Source of the DNA: Bacteroidales bacterium
GTDB lineage: Bacteria > Bacteroidota > Bacteroidia > Bacteroidales > UBA12077
Reading direction: 5' to 3'
DNA length: 64,000 nucleotides
NCBI GenBank assembly: GCA_003446015.1
Contig: DMBU01000108.1
Span: 1 to 64,000 of the forward strand
The notes beneath the pieces were generated by a model. The model was given only the letters and a program-made list of their open reading frames with translations, was not told where the DNA came from and did no database searches. Shown in pieces: positions 24,528 through 33,278 of this stretch. Within the stretch, counting starts at the first letter, position 1. Every line of letters begins with the position of its first letter. The position numbers were made by a program, and so were the translations under genes.

Positions 24528-27239
24528 TTAAAAACTAAAGGTCAATATTAACATATACGTTCTTCCATACATATAATAATAATATGAAGGAAATTTTTCA
24601 AGGTCATGATTTTCATAATCAAACCTTAACTGCTCATATCCTCCTGTAATTATTTCCTGATTATCCAGAACATTATTTACTGTTGCAAATAAACTAAGGT
24701 AATACTTATCGAATCGCCATGATTTACCTGCTTTCAAATTCAATGTAAATGAACTTGGTAGTTTTTCCTGGCTTAAAATATCGCTTGCAAGGTCAGAATT
24801 TATGTCAACACCTTCAACCGCTAATGAAGTTCTTCGTGCGGGGTTAAAACTCAGGTAAGTATTATCGAAGTAATTAATATCTCCTGAAACCCACCATCCT
24901 TTCGGTGCTCTGTATTCAGCTCCAAAAGAAAGAGCTGTTTGAGGTGTTCCATCAACCCTGTAATCTTGCACATAAACTGTTTCGTTTGTTGCAATTGACT
25001 CTGAATTATTATCTCTTGAAATACTAACATTTGGGCGTGAGCTATAAGTAAATTGGCCAAGTGATGCAGCAGCAGAAAGAGTTATTGTTGATGTTACTTT
25101 ACCTTCGAGTCCTAACTCAATACCAATGTGTTCTTTATCCATTCCTGTAATAGCATAGTTTACAAAATTTCTATATCCATCGTGATAAAAACTCATCACA
25201 TCTGTTTGATCTTTAAAAGTGGTGTAATATGCTGAGAATCTACCTGTAATATATGGTAATCGGGCTAAATAATTCACATCAAAACTCATTATTTTCTCGT
25301 CGGTTAAACCATCAACCAACTGATCACGAGTTCGAGGAGAAACATAGGCATCATCAAAATATGGTGCTCGTGTTACATAAGCTCCATTTGCATAAACAAT
25401 ATGTCGACCGGTTATTTTATAGGTAAGTCCACCGTTAATGTTGTAATTTAAGAACGATTGTTTTTCAGAATCACCGTATGAGTTATCAGGAAATTTACCT
25501 ACTCTCATATTACCTGTCCGGTTAAAAGAGGTGTTTGATAATCCAAGTCCCAAATATAAATCCAAATTATCGATGGTATAATCTGCTTTTACCAAGCCGC
25601 CTATTCGATCAATATTTGCATCGTAATCATAACCAAACACATCGCCTACGCGTGCTATTCTATTTGGGTTATTTAAATCACTTTGCAACTGATCAGGATT
25701 GTCGACATCTCCTTCGGCAAACTTGTCAATATCATACCAGAATTCACCGCCGAGTAAGTCGCTTACTTCTTTAAAATGACGTCCTGTATAATTTGTATAA
25801 CTAACATTTGCCAAAACATTAAAATCCTGATTTATTTCGTAATTAAATTTCATGTTAGCAGAAATCTGTGAATGATCAATACGTCGATCTTCAATCATAT
25901 ATTTTGAACGAATTCCAAGATAATCGTTCCCTTCAATTCCATCAAGATCTTCTACAAGATAATATTCATCGCTGTTTGCCTGATACATTGCATCCCAATC
26001 AATATGTCTGCTTACCCAACCAACTGAAGGGTCATCACTGTTATGTGGCAAATATTTATAATATGTAGGTCTCGGATCTCTTGCATCACCCCAGTTTAAT
26101 GCGGTACCACCATCTCTTCCGAAAGAATACGAGACAGAAGTGTTCAAATCCATTTTTTCATTTATATTCCATAAATGATTTAACATGATGTAAGGTTTCA
26201 TCGTATTAGCAACCCTGGCGTTTCGAACCTCTCCATCCTGATAACCCCAGTTTGCATTATAATAATTGTCGTCTTCTAAATCATATATTTCTTGAGGCGC
26301 TCCTGCAGATTTTCCTCTTTTGTTTGGAGTGACAAATGCCGTTAAAGAAATCGACTGATTTTCGTTAATCACTTTCTCGGCTGCAATAAAATAAGCCCAG
26401 GCATCATAAAAGGTTCCTTCGACATATCCTTCTTCGGCCCAACGATGAGAACCTGATACGGTAAACGCCCAGTTATTTTCCATTAAACCTGTAGAAGCTG
26501 TTGCCATTACCCTGTTCCTATAATTACTTATGGTGGACATATAAGAAAGCTTTACTCCAGGCCTGTATTCAGAAGCTCTTGTAAGAAGATTTGCTCCACC
26601 TCCAAGATAAGATAAGGATAGGTCGTTATTATCCTGGCCAAAATAAATTTCTTTATTACGAAGCACATCATTCAGACCTCCCCAATCGGAATATTTGGCT
26701 CTACCGGTTTCTAAATCATTCATTTCAATTCCATTGAAATAAATCGCAGTGTTTTCAGAATCATATCCCCTGGCTCTAAAACGAACAGCACCAAAAGTAT
26801 AGGCAGCAATTTCGGAGAAAACATCATCTGAAGACTGCAATAATCCACTCATTGCCTGAGAACTCTCTTCTTCAAGATCCGATTCCTCTAATACAACCAT
26901 TGGTAAGTCGACAGAAACGTCATTATACGTAAAAACCAATTCAACAGACCCAATGTTTCCAACTTCATTCTCATTCAATTGAAATTCCAGCTCTTTTGAT
27001 TCATATCCATACCCGGTAAAAATTAATGTTCCAACTCCTACAGGAACATTTTCTAAAATAAATTCTCCTTTGCCATCGGTATTCGCTTCAATAGATGTTC
27101 CGTTTACCTGTACAGATATTCCTTCGACAGGTTTTGAGGTTTTGCTATCAATTAATTTACCCTGAACAGAACCAGTCTGAGCCAGAGATGAAAAAGCGAA
27201 AAACAACGAGAGAACAAAAAATAATGCAAGATGTCTCAT
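24528..27239 (-). CDS. TonB-dependent outer-membrane receptor with CarboxypepD_reg-like domain
   Basis: A 903-residue receptor: signal peptide (1-20), CarboxypepD_reg-like beta-sandwich (about 22-100, GSVQGKLIDSKTSKPVEGIS), plug domain (about 130-230, with FRARGYDSENTAIYFNGIEM) and a 22-stranded barrel ending in aromatic Phe (ILTFSF). It imports a substrate energised by TonB-ExbBD. The plug/barrel lacks the SusC signature and the partner is a DUF5689 lipoprotein rather than SusD. The divergent EEP-fold enzyme 160 nt away points to nucleic acid, nucleotide or phosphoester products as a possible cargo; this is inference from context. Confidence 0.93.
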   Translation of the reverse strand: MRHLALFFVLSLFFAFSSLAQTGSVQGKLIDSKTSKPVEGISVQVNGTSIEANTDGKGEFILENVPVGVGTLIFTGYGYESKELEFQLNENEVGNIGSVELVFTYNDVSVDLPMVVLEESDLEEESSQAMSGLLQSSDDVFSEIAAYTFGAVRFRARGYDSENTAIYFNGIEMNDLETGRAKYSDWGGLNDVLRNKEIYFGQDNNDLSLSYLGGGANLLTRASEYRPGVKLSYMSTISNYRNRVMATASTGLMENNWAFTVSGSHRWAEEGYVEGTFYDAWAYFIAAEKVINENQSISLTAFVTPNKRGKSAGAPQEIYDLEDDNYYNANWGYQDGEVRNARVANTMKPYIMLNHLWNINEKMDLNTSVSYSFGRDGGTALNWGDARDPRPTYYKYLPHNSDDPSVGWVSRHIDWDAMYQANSDEYYLVEDLDGIEGNDYLGIRSKYMIEDRRIDHSQISANMKFNYEINQDFNVLANVSYTNYTGRHFKEVSDLLGGEFWYDIDKFAEGDVDNPDQLQSDLNNPNRIARVGDVFGYDYDANIDRIGGLVKADYTIDNLDLYLGLGLSNTSFNRTGNMRVGKFPDNSYGDSEKQSFLNYNINGGLTYKITGRHIVYANGAYVTRAPYFDDAYVSPRTRDQLVDGLTDEKIMSFDVNYLARLPYITGRFSAYYTTFKDQTDVMSFYHDGYRNFVNYAITGMDKEHIGIELGLEGKVTSTITLSAAASLGQFTYSSRPNVSISRDNNSESIATNETVYVQDYRVDGTPQTALSFGAEYRAPKGWWVSGDINYFDNTYLSFNPARRTSLAVEGVDINSDLASDILSQEKLPSSFTLNLKAGKSWRFDKYYLSLFATVNNVLDNQEIITGGYEQLRFDYENHDLEKFPSYYYYMYGRTYMLILTFSF

Positions 27240-27302
27240 ATGTTTAGGTTAGTTAAATAGTTAGATTGTTTAATTTTCACAATATCTCAGGCTTAAAAAA
27301 CA

Positions 27303-27318
27303 ACCTTAATTTTAAGGT
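27303..27318. promoter_or_regulatory. Palindrome ACCTTAA-TT-TTAAGGT between divergent genes
   Basis: A seven-pair perfect inverted repeat lies in the 159-nt gap between the TonB receptor (minus) and the secreted EEP enzyme (plus), 64 nt from one start and 80 nt from the other. It is a candidate operator that could control both sides. Confidence 0.3.
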
Positions 27319-27398
27319 GAGGGAGGTAAAAATACACACTAAGTTTTTAACTTCCGAAAATTTTTCATACAATTACCAACAAATTATAAATCAATACT

Positions 27399-28454
27399 AT
27401 GAAACAGAATAATATTACAATTAAGGCCTGTATTTTGGTGGTTTTTTCTTTTGCGATGTATGCATTCAATTTAACCGCTCAGGAAAAAAAATATAAAGTT
27501 GCTACTATTGCATTTTATAATCTGGAAAATTTATTTGACACATTAGATACTCCGGATAAAAATGATTTAGAATATACTCCTGAAGGATTAAAAAAATGGG
27601 ATAGTAAAAAGTACATCTCAAAACAAGAAAACATGTCGAATGTAATTGCTCAAATAGGAGCTGATTTAACTAAAACAGCACCAGCAATTATTGGTGTTTC
27701 GGAAATAGAAAACCGATTAGTGCTTGAAGATCTAATAAAAATGACTGCTTTGAAAAATTACAACTATGAAATAGTGCATTATGAATCACCAGACAAAAGA
27801 GGTGTTGATGTTGGCTTATTGTATCAAGCATCGATGTTTAAAGTTACCAATACAAGATCGGCTACATTAAAAATTGAAGGCAGAGATGATTTTTTCACTC
27901 GTGATCAATTAGTTGTTTCAGGTATCCTGGATGGAGAAATGATTCATATAATTGTAAATCACTGGCCATCTCGGAGTGGAGGAGAAAAAAGAAGTTTGCC
28001 ATTGAGAAATGCTGCTGCTGATTTAACCCGATCGATTGCAGATTCAATATTTGCTGAAGATGAAAATGCTAAAATTATTATTATGGGTGATTTAAATGAT
28101 GACCCTATCAATGAAAGTTTACTTAAACATTTAAAAGCCAAGAAAGATGAAAAGAGTACCCATAAAGGAGAATTATATAATGCAACTTATCCATTATTTC
28201 AGAAGGGAATTGGTACTCTGGCATACAGGGATAAATGGAATTTATTTGATCAAATGGTAGTTTCATATGATTTACTTGGTGATGACAAAACAAGCTTTAA
28301 ACTTTATAAAACACTAATTTTTGATAAGGACTTTATTAAAGAAGAAAGTGGTTCATTTAAAGGATATCCTAAACGCACACACGCCGGAGGAGTCTATAAA
28401 AATGGATACAGCGATCACTTTCCTGTTTATTTATATCTTATTAAAGAACTATAA
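27399..28454 (+). CDS. Secreted endonuclease/exonuclease/phosphatase-fold enzyme
   Basis: A 351-residue protein with a signal peptide (about 1-27, ending NLTAQ). The EEP metal-hydrolase motifs are present in order: FYNLENLFDT (Asn/Glu metal site), GVSEIENR, KRGVDVGLLY, NHWPSRSGG (catalytic His), MGDLNDDP (Asp/Asn) and the final YSDHFPV (Asp-His). The fold hydrolyses phosphodiester or phosphomonoester bonds in DNA, RNA or inositol lipids; export makes nucleic-acid degradation the leading guess. It is divergent from a TonB receptor/DUF5689 lipoprotein pair and is followed by its own terminator. Confidence 0.9.
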   Translation: MKQNNITIKACILVVFSFAMYAFNLTAQEKKYKVATIAFYNLENLFDTLDTPDKNDLEYTPEGLKKWDSKKYISKQENMSNVIAQIGADLTKTAPAIIGVSEIENRLVLEDLIKMTALKNYNYEIVHYESPDKRGVDVGLLYQASMFKVTNTRSATLKIEGRDDFFTRDQLVVSGILDGEMIHIIVNHWPSRSGGEKRSLPLRNAAADLTRSIADSIFAEDENAKIIIMGDLNDDPINESLLKHLKAKKDEKSTHKGELYNATYPLFQKGIGTLAYRDKWNLFDQMVVSYDLLGDDKTSFKLYKTLIFDKDFIKEESGSFKGYPKRTHAGGVYKNGYSDHFPVYLYLIKEL

Positions 28455-28473
28455 ATTTTATTTGCATTTTTGG

Positions 28474-28505
28474 AAAAGGGAATCGGATTAATGATTCCCT
28501 TTTTA
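28474..28505 (+). terminator. Rho-independent terminator after the EEP enzyme
   Basis: AAAAGGGAATC pairs with GATTCCCTTTT and continues in a T-rich tract, 20 nt after the stop. Confidence 0.85.
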
Positions 28506-28540
28506 TTTTATCAACATTTTTTAAATACTCGTAAAAATAT

Positions 28541-28572
28541 TTTGACAGATCATAAAAGAAATTGTAACTTCA
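28541..28572 (+). promoter_or_regulatory. Candidate promoter (TTTG-N20-TAACTTCA) for the 28612 gene
   Basis: TTTG at 28541-28544 and TAACTTCA at 28565-28572 are 20 nt apart; the -7 box matches six of eight consensus positions. It lies 39 nt before the ATG and after the preceding terminator. Confidence 0.4.
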
Positions 28573-28611
28573 TGTAAATTTTAATTAATATTGAAATAAA
28601 AGATTTAAAAA

Positions 28612-29169
28612 ATGGAAGTTAAAGGAACTGCTGTTAAATCAATAAAAGATTTTGTTGATAGCAAATATAAGGCTCAGTACAACAATTGGATTCAAACGAT
28701 GCCGGAATCGTCGCAAACAATTATGAACAATGCGATATTTGCAAATAACTGGTATCCGATGAAAGATGCAGCAGTTGAACCAACCAAGGCAATCGCAAAA
28801 ATGTTTTATAATAATGACATTAAGAAAGCTGCATTGGAGGCCGGACATTTTAGTGCAGAACAAGGATTAAAAGGTGTTTACAAGATTTTTGTACGAATTG
28901 CTTCACCCAATTATATCATGGAAAGAGCCGGCAGAGTTTTTACTTCTTATTATAGTCCTTCGGATATTAAAGTTTTAAATAAACACGACAATGGATTAAC
29001 CTTGCATATCACAAAATTCCCTGAACCTGAAGAAGTTATTGAATATAGGATTGCAGGTTGGTGTGAAAGAGCTTTAGAGTTTACAAATTGTAAAAACGTA
29101 AAGGCTAATATCACTAAATCATTAAGAAATGGTGATGCGTTAACAGAAATTGTTATTACCTGGAATTAA
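28612..29169 (+). CDS. Uncharacterised 185-residue protein
   Basis: I do not recognise this with confidence; it weakly recalls the DUF2378 / TIGR02265 group of cytoplasmic proteins known from myxobacteria. There is no signal peptide or membrane segment. The first half is helical (SIKDFVDSKYKAQYNNWIQT; AAVEPTKAIAKMFYN), the second is beta-rich with two Cys in AGWCERALEFTNCKN (about 143-157) and a final strand ALTEIVITWN, a layout like small ligand-sensing V4R/heme-NO-binding domains. It is a single-gene unit with its own promoter and a bidirectional terminator. Confidence 0.65.
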   Translation: MEVKGTAVKSIKDFVDSKYKAQYNNWIQTMPESSQTIMNNAIFANNWYPMKDAAVEPTKAIAKMFYNNDIKKAALEAGHFSAEQGLKGVYKIFVRIASPNYIMERAGRVFTSYYSPSDIKVLNKHDNGLTLHITKFPEPEEVIEYRIAGWCERALEFTNCKNVKANITKSLRNGDALTEIVITWN

Positions 29170-29208
29170 ATGTTGTTGATTTAAGTTATAATTTGATTTT
29201 TACTTGCT

Positions 29209-29238
29209 AAAAAAGATCAGCCATGGCTGATCTTTTTT
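29209..29238. terminator. Perfectly symmetrical bidirectional terminator
   Basis: AAAAAAGATCAGCC and GGCTGATCTTTTTT form a nearly loop-free perfect palindrome with A and T runs on either side. It ends the 28612 gene and could stop minus-strand transcription beyond the TonB receptor. Confidence 0.85.
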
Positions 29239-29262
29239 GGTTTAATACCGTTAACATTTATT

Positions 29263-29376
29263 AAGGATCTGGTTTAAACTATGTAGGGCTGAAGCCCAAC
29301 AATGTTAGTATTTCTAAAACCCCAGCCTTAAGGCTGGGGTTTTACATTCTACAATGCTATTTTAAACCAGAGCCTT
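29263..29376. mobile_element. MITE-like bipartite palindromic element downstream of a TonB receptor
   Basis: 16-nt ends AAGGATCTGGTTTAAA (29263-29278) and TTTAAACCAGAGCCTT (29361-29376) are inverted copies with one mismatch. Inside are GGGCTGAAGCCC (29286-29297) and a perfect 20-nt palindrome CCCCAGCCTTAAGGCTGGGG (29320-29339). Arrangement and spacing match the element at 10656-10784, while stem sequences differ by paired changes. It is non-coding. Confidence 0.55.
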
Positions 29377-29378
29377 AA

Positions 29379-31796
29379 TTAAAACTGTACAATTATCCCG
29401 ATTGATGGCAATACTGTGCCAGCTCCATCACTTACAATAGTTTTCATTAAATATCTTTCAGGATTTGAAGGATCTACAATAAAATCTCCATTTGCATCAG
29501 ATTGGGGAATATATTTATCGGGCTCATCGGATTTGAAATTGTAAACATTCTGTATATCTAAATAAACCATTAAAGACCATTTATTATAAAAGAACTGCTT
29601 ATCAATTCTTATGTCGAGCTGATGAAAAGGATCAAGGCGAACAGAATTTAATTGAGCATAATCTAAATATTCTCTACCACGAGCATTCCATGCAGATATT
29701 AAACTTGTTTTATCTGTATCAAAAGGAGTGTAAGGCGATCCGCCAACAAAACGCCATTTAAATCCAAGTTGCCAATTTCGCTTGAAATCGCGGGTTACCG
29801 TTAGGTTTAATAGATGTTTATTATCCCAGGATGTAGAAACATAATCAGATGTCAGGCTTAAATCTTTATTAAATCTTTTAAACTGGCTTCTAACCAAGGT
29901 ATATGAGAGTACAATATTAAATCCCCATAAATCCCGGTCACGAGCCAATAGTTCAGCCCCATATGACTGTCCTTCGGCGATGGACAAGACTTCTTCGTCG
30001 CCAAACGTGCCATAGTCGGTGCCCTTATTTGCTAATGAAACAGAATCATTTACAGAAAAAGGATAATCTCGATAAAATTTATAAAATCCTTCCAAAGAAA
30101 TTACACTTTGATTGTTAGGCAAATATTCAAGTCCGGCAACTAACTGATCAACCGAAATGTATTTTAATCCATTATCTTTATTCAGCAAATCGCCTGCAAT
30201 GTTACTGAATCCGAGTGTGGTATATGCAGGCAATTGATAGTAACGACCTGCATTAAAGTTAAGCGAAAAATCAGGTTTTATTTTGTAAGAAGCTGAAATT
30301 CTGGGAGAAAACTGATCAATTAGATTTGTCATACTTGACGAATAACTATTGGCATCTGCACGCACACCTAGTGAAAGTGCTAATTTATTTTGAAAGTACT
30401 CCTTGCTTATTTGTCCAAATACCGACCACTTCCACAGATTTAAATCTGTACTATAATCTACAATGAAAGGATCAGTACCCACAAACTCTTTTCGGAAGGT
30501 GCTATTTGTATATTGTGCATATTCAATTCCTGCTCCTACATTAATCTTAAATCCATTATCAGTTCTTGTTGTATTCTCATACCTAAATTTATTTTCGGCT
30601 TCGGTTGATACATAATCAAAGGTTTTTAATGAATCAACTTCGATATTATCCTGAAATTTATACGAGGTATTATTTAAGAAACTCCGGCTTATAACCCAGG
30701 TGTCGTAGCTTTTCTCTTTGTAATGTTTAAACACAGCCCCTAGTGTATAACTCCACTGTTCATTTACAGGTAAATAATTTAAAATGTATTGTTGATCTTC
30801 GGTTTCATTCGCTTTTAAATTCAAATCGAACTGATCAAGTGCTCCTAATCCAATTAATGTTAACTCGTTTTTTTCATTAAACCGGGTTTTCGTTTTAAAC
30901 TGGATATCGTTATAAGTTGGAAGAAAAGGCAACTGTAAAGCAGAAAATAAAAGTTGCAAATATGACCGCCGAGCTGAAAATATGAAAGTTGATTTTTCTC
31001 CAATTGGTCCGTCTAAAATCAGTGCAACTTCTGATGCTCCCAGGGTTCCCTGTACTTCAAGCTTTTCAGAGTTTCCATCTTTTTGCTTAAATTCTAATAC
31101 TGAGCTTAGTGCATCACCACGATTTGCCGGGAATGCTCCTGAGTAAAAGTTTACTTCGCGAATAAAATCAACATTAATAATTCCAACCGGGCCACCAGAA
31201 GCACCTTGAGTGGCAAAATGGTTAATATTTGGAATCTCAACATCATCTAGGTAAAATGAGTTTTCGCTTGGTCCACCACCACGCACAATAACATCATTTC
31301 GTTGAACCGGAGTAGAAGCTACACCCGGGAAAGATTGAATTACCTTGGAAATATCACGATTCGCCCCGGGACTTCTTTCGATATCCTGAACCCCAATAAC
31401 ACGCAGTGAAACAGGACTTTCTTCTGTTTTTCTGAAAGGCGAAGGTTTAACAACAACTTCTTCCAAAGCAATACTAGTCTCAATTAAAGGAATATCAATA
31501 TTAACCAGTTTTGCGTTGGTTACCATCATATCCGGAGAAACATAGGTTTCAAAACCCACTGCCGAAACCTGTAGTTTTATGAATCCAGGCTTTACTCCCA
31601 CGAATTTAAACTCTCCCTCAAAATTAGATGCAACACCAATATTGGTTTGAAAAAGAACCACATTTGCAAACGGAACAGGTTCGTTGTTCTTTGCATTATA
31701 AATCCGTCCCTGAATAATTCCATTATCAGATCGTTGAGCAAATGCGAGGTTTAAACTATAAAAAAACAATATGGTAAGACTTAACTTTTTAATCAT
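29379..31796 (-). CDS. TonB-dependent outer-membrane receptor
   Basis: An 805-residue receptor with a signal peptide (1-20), a CarboxypepD_reg-like domain (about 25-105, GIIQGRIYNAKNNEPVPFAN), a plug (about 115-225: SPFRKTEESPVSLRVIGVQD, VIVRGGGPSENSFYLDDVEI) and a barrel ending GIIVQF. The plug sequence resembles receptors whose substrates are undefined in Bacteroidota (Cir/FecA-like in form). No lipoprotein partner or SusD lies beside it; upstream is a GSCFA-domain gene 71 nt away. Substrate is not predictable from context. Confidence 0.93.
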   Translation of the reverse strand: MIKKLSLTILFFYSLNLAFAQRSDNGIIQGRIYNAKNNEPVPFANVVLFQTNIGVASNFEGEFKFVGVKPGFIKLQVSAVGFETYVSPDMMVTNAKLVNIDIPLIETSIALEEVVVKPSPFRKTEESPVSLRVIGVQDIERSPGANRDISKVIQSFPGVASTPVQRNDVIVRGGGPSENSFYLDDVEIPNINHFATQGASGGPVGIINVDFIREVNFYSGAFPANRGDALSSVLEFKQKDGNSEKLEVQGTLGASEVALILDGPIGEKSTFIFSARRSYLQLLFSALQLPFLPTYNDIQFKTKTRFNEKNELTLIGLGALDQFDLNLKANETEDQQYILNYLPVNEQWSYTLGAVFKHYKEKSYDTWVISRSFLNNTSYKFQDNIEVDSLKTFDYVSTEAENKFRYENTTRTDNGFKINVGAGIEYAQYTNSTFRKEFVGTDPFIVDYSTDLNLWKWSVFGQISKEYFQNKLALSLGVRADANSYSSSMTNLIDQFSPRISASYKIKPDFSLNFNAGRYYQLPAYTTLGFSNIAGDLLNKDNGLKYISVDQLVAGLEYLPNNQSVISLEGFYKFYRDYPFSVNDSVSLANKGTDYGTFGDEEVLSIAEGQSYGAELLARDRDLWGFNIVLSYTLVRSQFKRFNKDLSLTSDYVSTSWDNKHLLNLTVTRDFKRNWQLGFKWRFVGGSPYTPFDTDKTSLISAWNARGREYLDYAQLNSVRLDPFHQLDIRIDKQFFYNKWSLMVYLDIQNVYNFKSDEPDKYIPQSDANGDFIVDPSNPERYLMKTIVSDGAGTVLPSIGIIVQF

Positions 31797-31867
31797 TCTT
31801 CTTGTTTTGAGATTATGTGTTTTTTTTAAACAAAAAGAACAGGTAAAAGTTCGCAGAAGTTTAAAAA

Positions 31868-32845
31868 CTAAGCTTTGAAAAAATCTAATTCATTGCTTAA
31901 GTCAACGAAATCATATTTTTCAGATAACTCACGAATTTTTTTCAACTGATTTTCTCTAAATTTTCTGTGGCTATCTGTATTTGGATTAAATGGCCGATGA
32001 TTTTTAGCTAAAAGGATCTTTTCAATTTCGCTTGTAATTTCTATCGTATCTTTTTCAAAATAAGTTTTGGAAAATTGCTCCCAAATATAATCAACAGCAA
32101 GTTTTGAAGGATGCAACATATCGTCGGCATAGAAGCGGTAATCTCGTAAATCATCCATCATAATTTCATAAGCAGGAAAATATTCTATATTATCAAAAAT
32201 CTTTTTTAACTGATGGATAGCTAATAACAATGTTGATTTACTTAACTGATTTTCAACAGCTCCATCTTTCCAATGACGAACAGGACTAACAGTAAATATT
32301 ATTTTTAAATCACTATTAAATTCTTCTAATCTGTTAATCAATTTTGCCCAATTCACAAAAATGTCTTCAACTCCGAGCTTAAACCTTCTAAATTCTTTGG
32401 CCGGTATTTTTTGACAGTTTGAAACTACCTTCCCAAATTTAATGTATTCGTAAACCCACGCTGTACCAAAAGTAATAACCAGATATTTTGTGTTTTGTAA
32501 ATGTTTGCGAGCCAGGTTAACTGTACCATTTATTTTTTCTAAGCAAGCTTGTTTATCTGTATCAGAAAACTCAGTATCGTGATAAAAACTAAACCATTGA
32601 TCGTTGAAAAAACTCAAGTCATTTTCATTAAAATTCCTGTGATCCAATAAAATTTCCAAGCCATGTCGGACAGAAACAGGATTGTAGAGAACTCCAAAGG
32701 CATTAACATTTACAGGAAACTTTAATTCTTTTAATCTGTTTCCTATATTCTCAGTAAAACAAGAACCTAAAAACAAACCGGGTGTTTGGTAAGTTATTTT
32801 GTTTTTGGATGGTTCTGGTTGTATGGTTGTGCGAAAGTTTTTCAT
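31868..32845 (-). CDS. GSCFA-domain protein
   Basis: The name-giving motif appears as GSCFTENIG near residue 26-34; members are SGNH/GDSL-like hydrolases, here with YLVITFGTAWVY and the late catalytic-type pair DDMLHPSKLAVDYIW (Asp/His). About 325 residues, cytoplasmic by lack of a signal. The family is widespread in Bacteroidota but its substrate is undetermined. I chose the ATG at 32845 (MKNFRTTIQ); three further codons upstream would need a TTG start that falls inside an inverted repeat. The left repeat of the four-helix-bundle cassette ends 8 nt upstream of this ATG. Confidence 0.85.
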   Translation of the reverse strand: MKNFRTTIQPEPSKNKITYQTPGLFLGSCFTENIGNRLKELKFPVNVNAFGVLYNPVSVRHGLEILLDHRNFNENDLSFFNDQWFSFYHDTEFSDTDKQACLEKINGTVNLARKHLQNTKYLVITFGTAWVYEYIKFGKVVSNCQKIPAKEFRRFKLGVEDIFVNWAKLINRLEEFNSDLKIIFTVSPVRHWKDGAVENQLSKSTLLLAIHQLKKIFDNIEYFPAYEIMMDDLRDYRFYADDMLHPSKLAVDYIWEQFSKTYFEKDTIEITSEIEKILLAKNHRPFNPNTDSHRKFRENQLKKIRELSEKYDFVDLSNELDFFKA

Positions 32846-32852
32846 TTTAAAC

Positions 32853-32878
32853 AAGCTATTAGCTGTTAGCTTTTAGCT
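32853..32878 (+). repeat. Left 26-bp inverted repeat of the cassette
   Basis: Perfect reverse complement of 33253-33278. It contains the TAA stop of the four-helix-bundle gene (32866-32868) and lies 8 nt before the GSCFA start codon. Confidence 0.85.
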
Positions 32879-33225
32879 TCCAGCTTATTCATAAAACCAT
32901 AAATCATCATTTGCTCTTCATCTAACATTTTAAATAAATTAGATAATTCATCTTTTGCAGCATAGTTAAGAGTTTCTATTATAATTGTTTGTGTTTCTAC
33001 TTCAAATGAAGAACCAAGAGCTATCTCAAGAAACCTATAATAGTCCTTTTCACTTCTTCTGGAACTTCCTTCGGCAATATTAGACGGAATGGATATAGCA
33101 GCTCTTGTTAATTGAGAATAAAGTCCATATTTCTCTTTGTCGGGTAAAAAGGAAGCTATTCTATATACTTCCTTTACTATTTCTATTCCTTTTTCCCAGA
33201 TTTTTAACTTTTTAAAATTCTTCAT
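32866..33225 (-). CDS. Four-helix-bundle protein (23S rRNA intervening-sequence type)
   Basis: A 119-residue all-helical protein with the family hallmarks: FKKLKIWEKGIEIVKEVYRI at the N-terminus, the conserved turn AAISIPSNIAEGSSR (about 43-57), KDYYRFLEIALGSSFEVETQ (about 60-79), and a last helix after LDEEQMMIYGFMNKLE. Proteins of this family are encoded inside 23S rRNA intervening sequences and relatives serve as the accessory (Avd) subunit of diversity-generating retroelements; a basic-faced pentamer binding nucleic acid is known for Avd. Function of stand-alone copies is unsettled. Here the gene is alone between perfect inverted repeats, and no reverse transcriptase is in the window. Confidence 0.92.
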   Translation of the reverse strand: MKNFKKLKIWEKGIEIVKEVYRIASFLPDKEKYGLYSQLTRAAISIPSNIAEGSSRRSEKDYYRFLEIALGSSFEVETQTIIIETLNYAAKDELSNLFKMLDEEQMMIYGFMNKLEAKS

Positions 33226-33252
33226 TGCTTAAGATTATATGTTTTGACTTGC

Positions 33253-33278
33253 AGCTAAAAGCTAACAGCTAATAGCTT
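33253..33278 (-). repeat. Right 26-bp inverted repeat of the cassette
   Basis: Perfect reverse complement of 32853-32878. The TAG stop (33255-33257) and the last eight or so codons of the alpha/beta hydrolase are read from it. Confidence 0.85.

Larger units (their letters stand above)
32853..33278 (-). mobile_element. Inverted-repeat-flanked four-helix-bundle cassette (426 bp)
   Basis: A 426-bp unit bounded by perfect 26-bp inverted repeats (32853-32878 and 33253-33278), each built from AGCTATTAGCTGTTAGCTTTTAGCT-like 8-9-nt steps. Its only gene encodes a 23S-IVS-type four-helix-bundle protein, whose stop codon lies in the left repeat. The right repeat supplies the stop codon and last codons of the upstream hydrolase. 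The arrangement looks like an insertion between hydrolase and GSCFA genes that were once adjacent. There is no transposase, so movement would need help in trans. Confidence 0.6.

Noticed and set aside
32866..33225. Diversity-generating retroelement accessory (Avd)
   Set aside because: Only the bundle protein is present; no reverse transcriptase and no template/variable repeat pair were seen.
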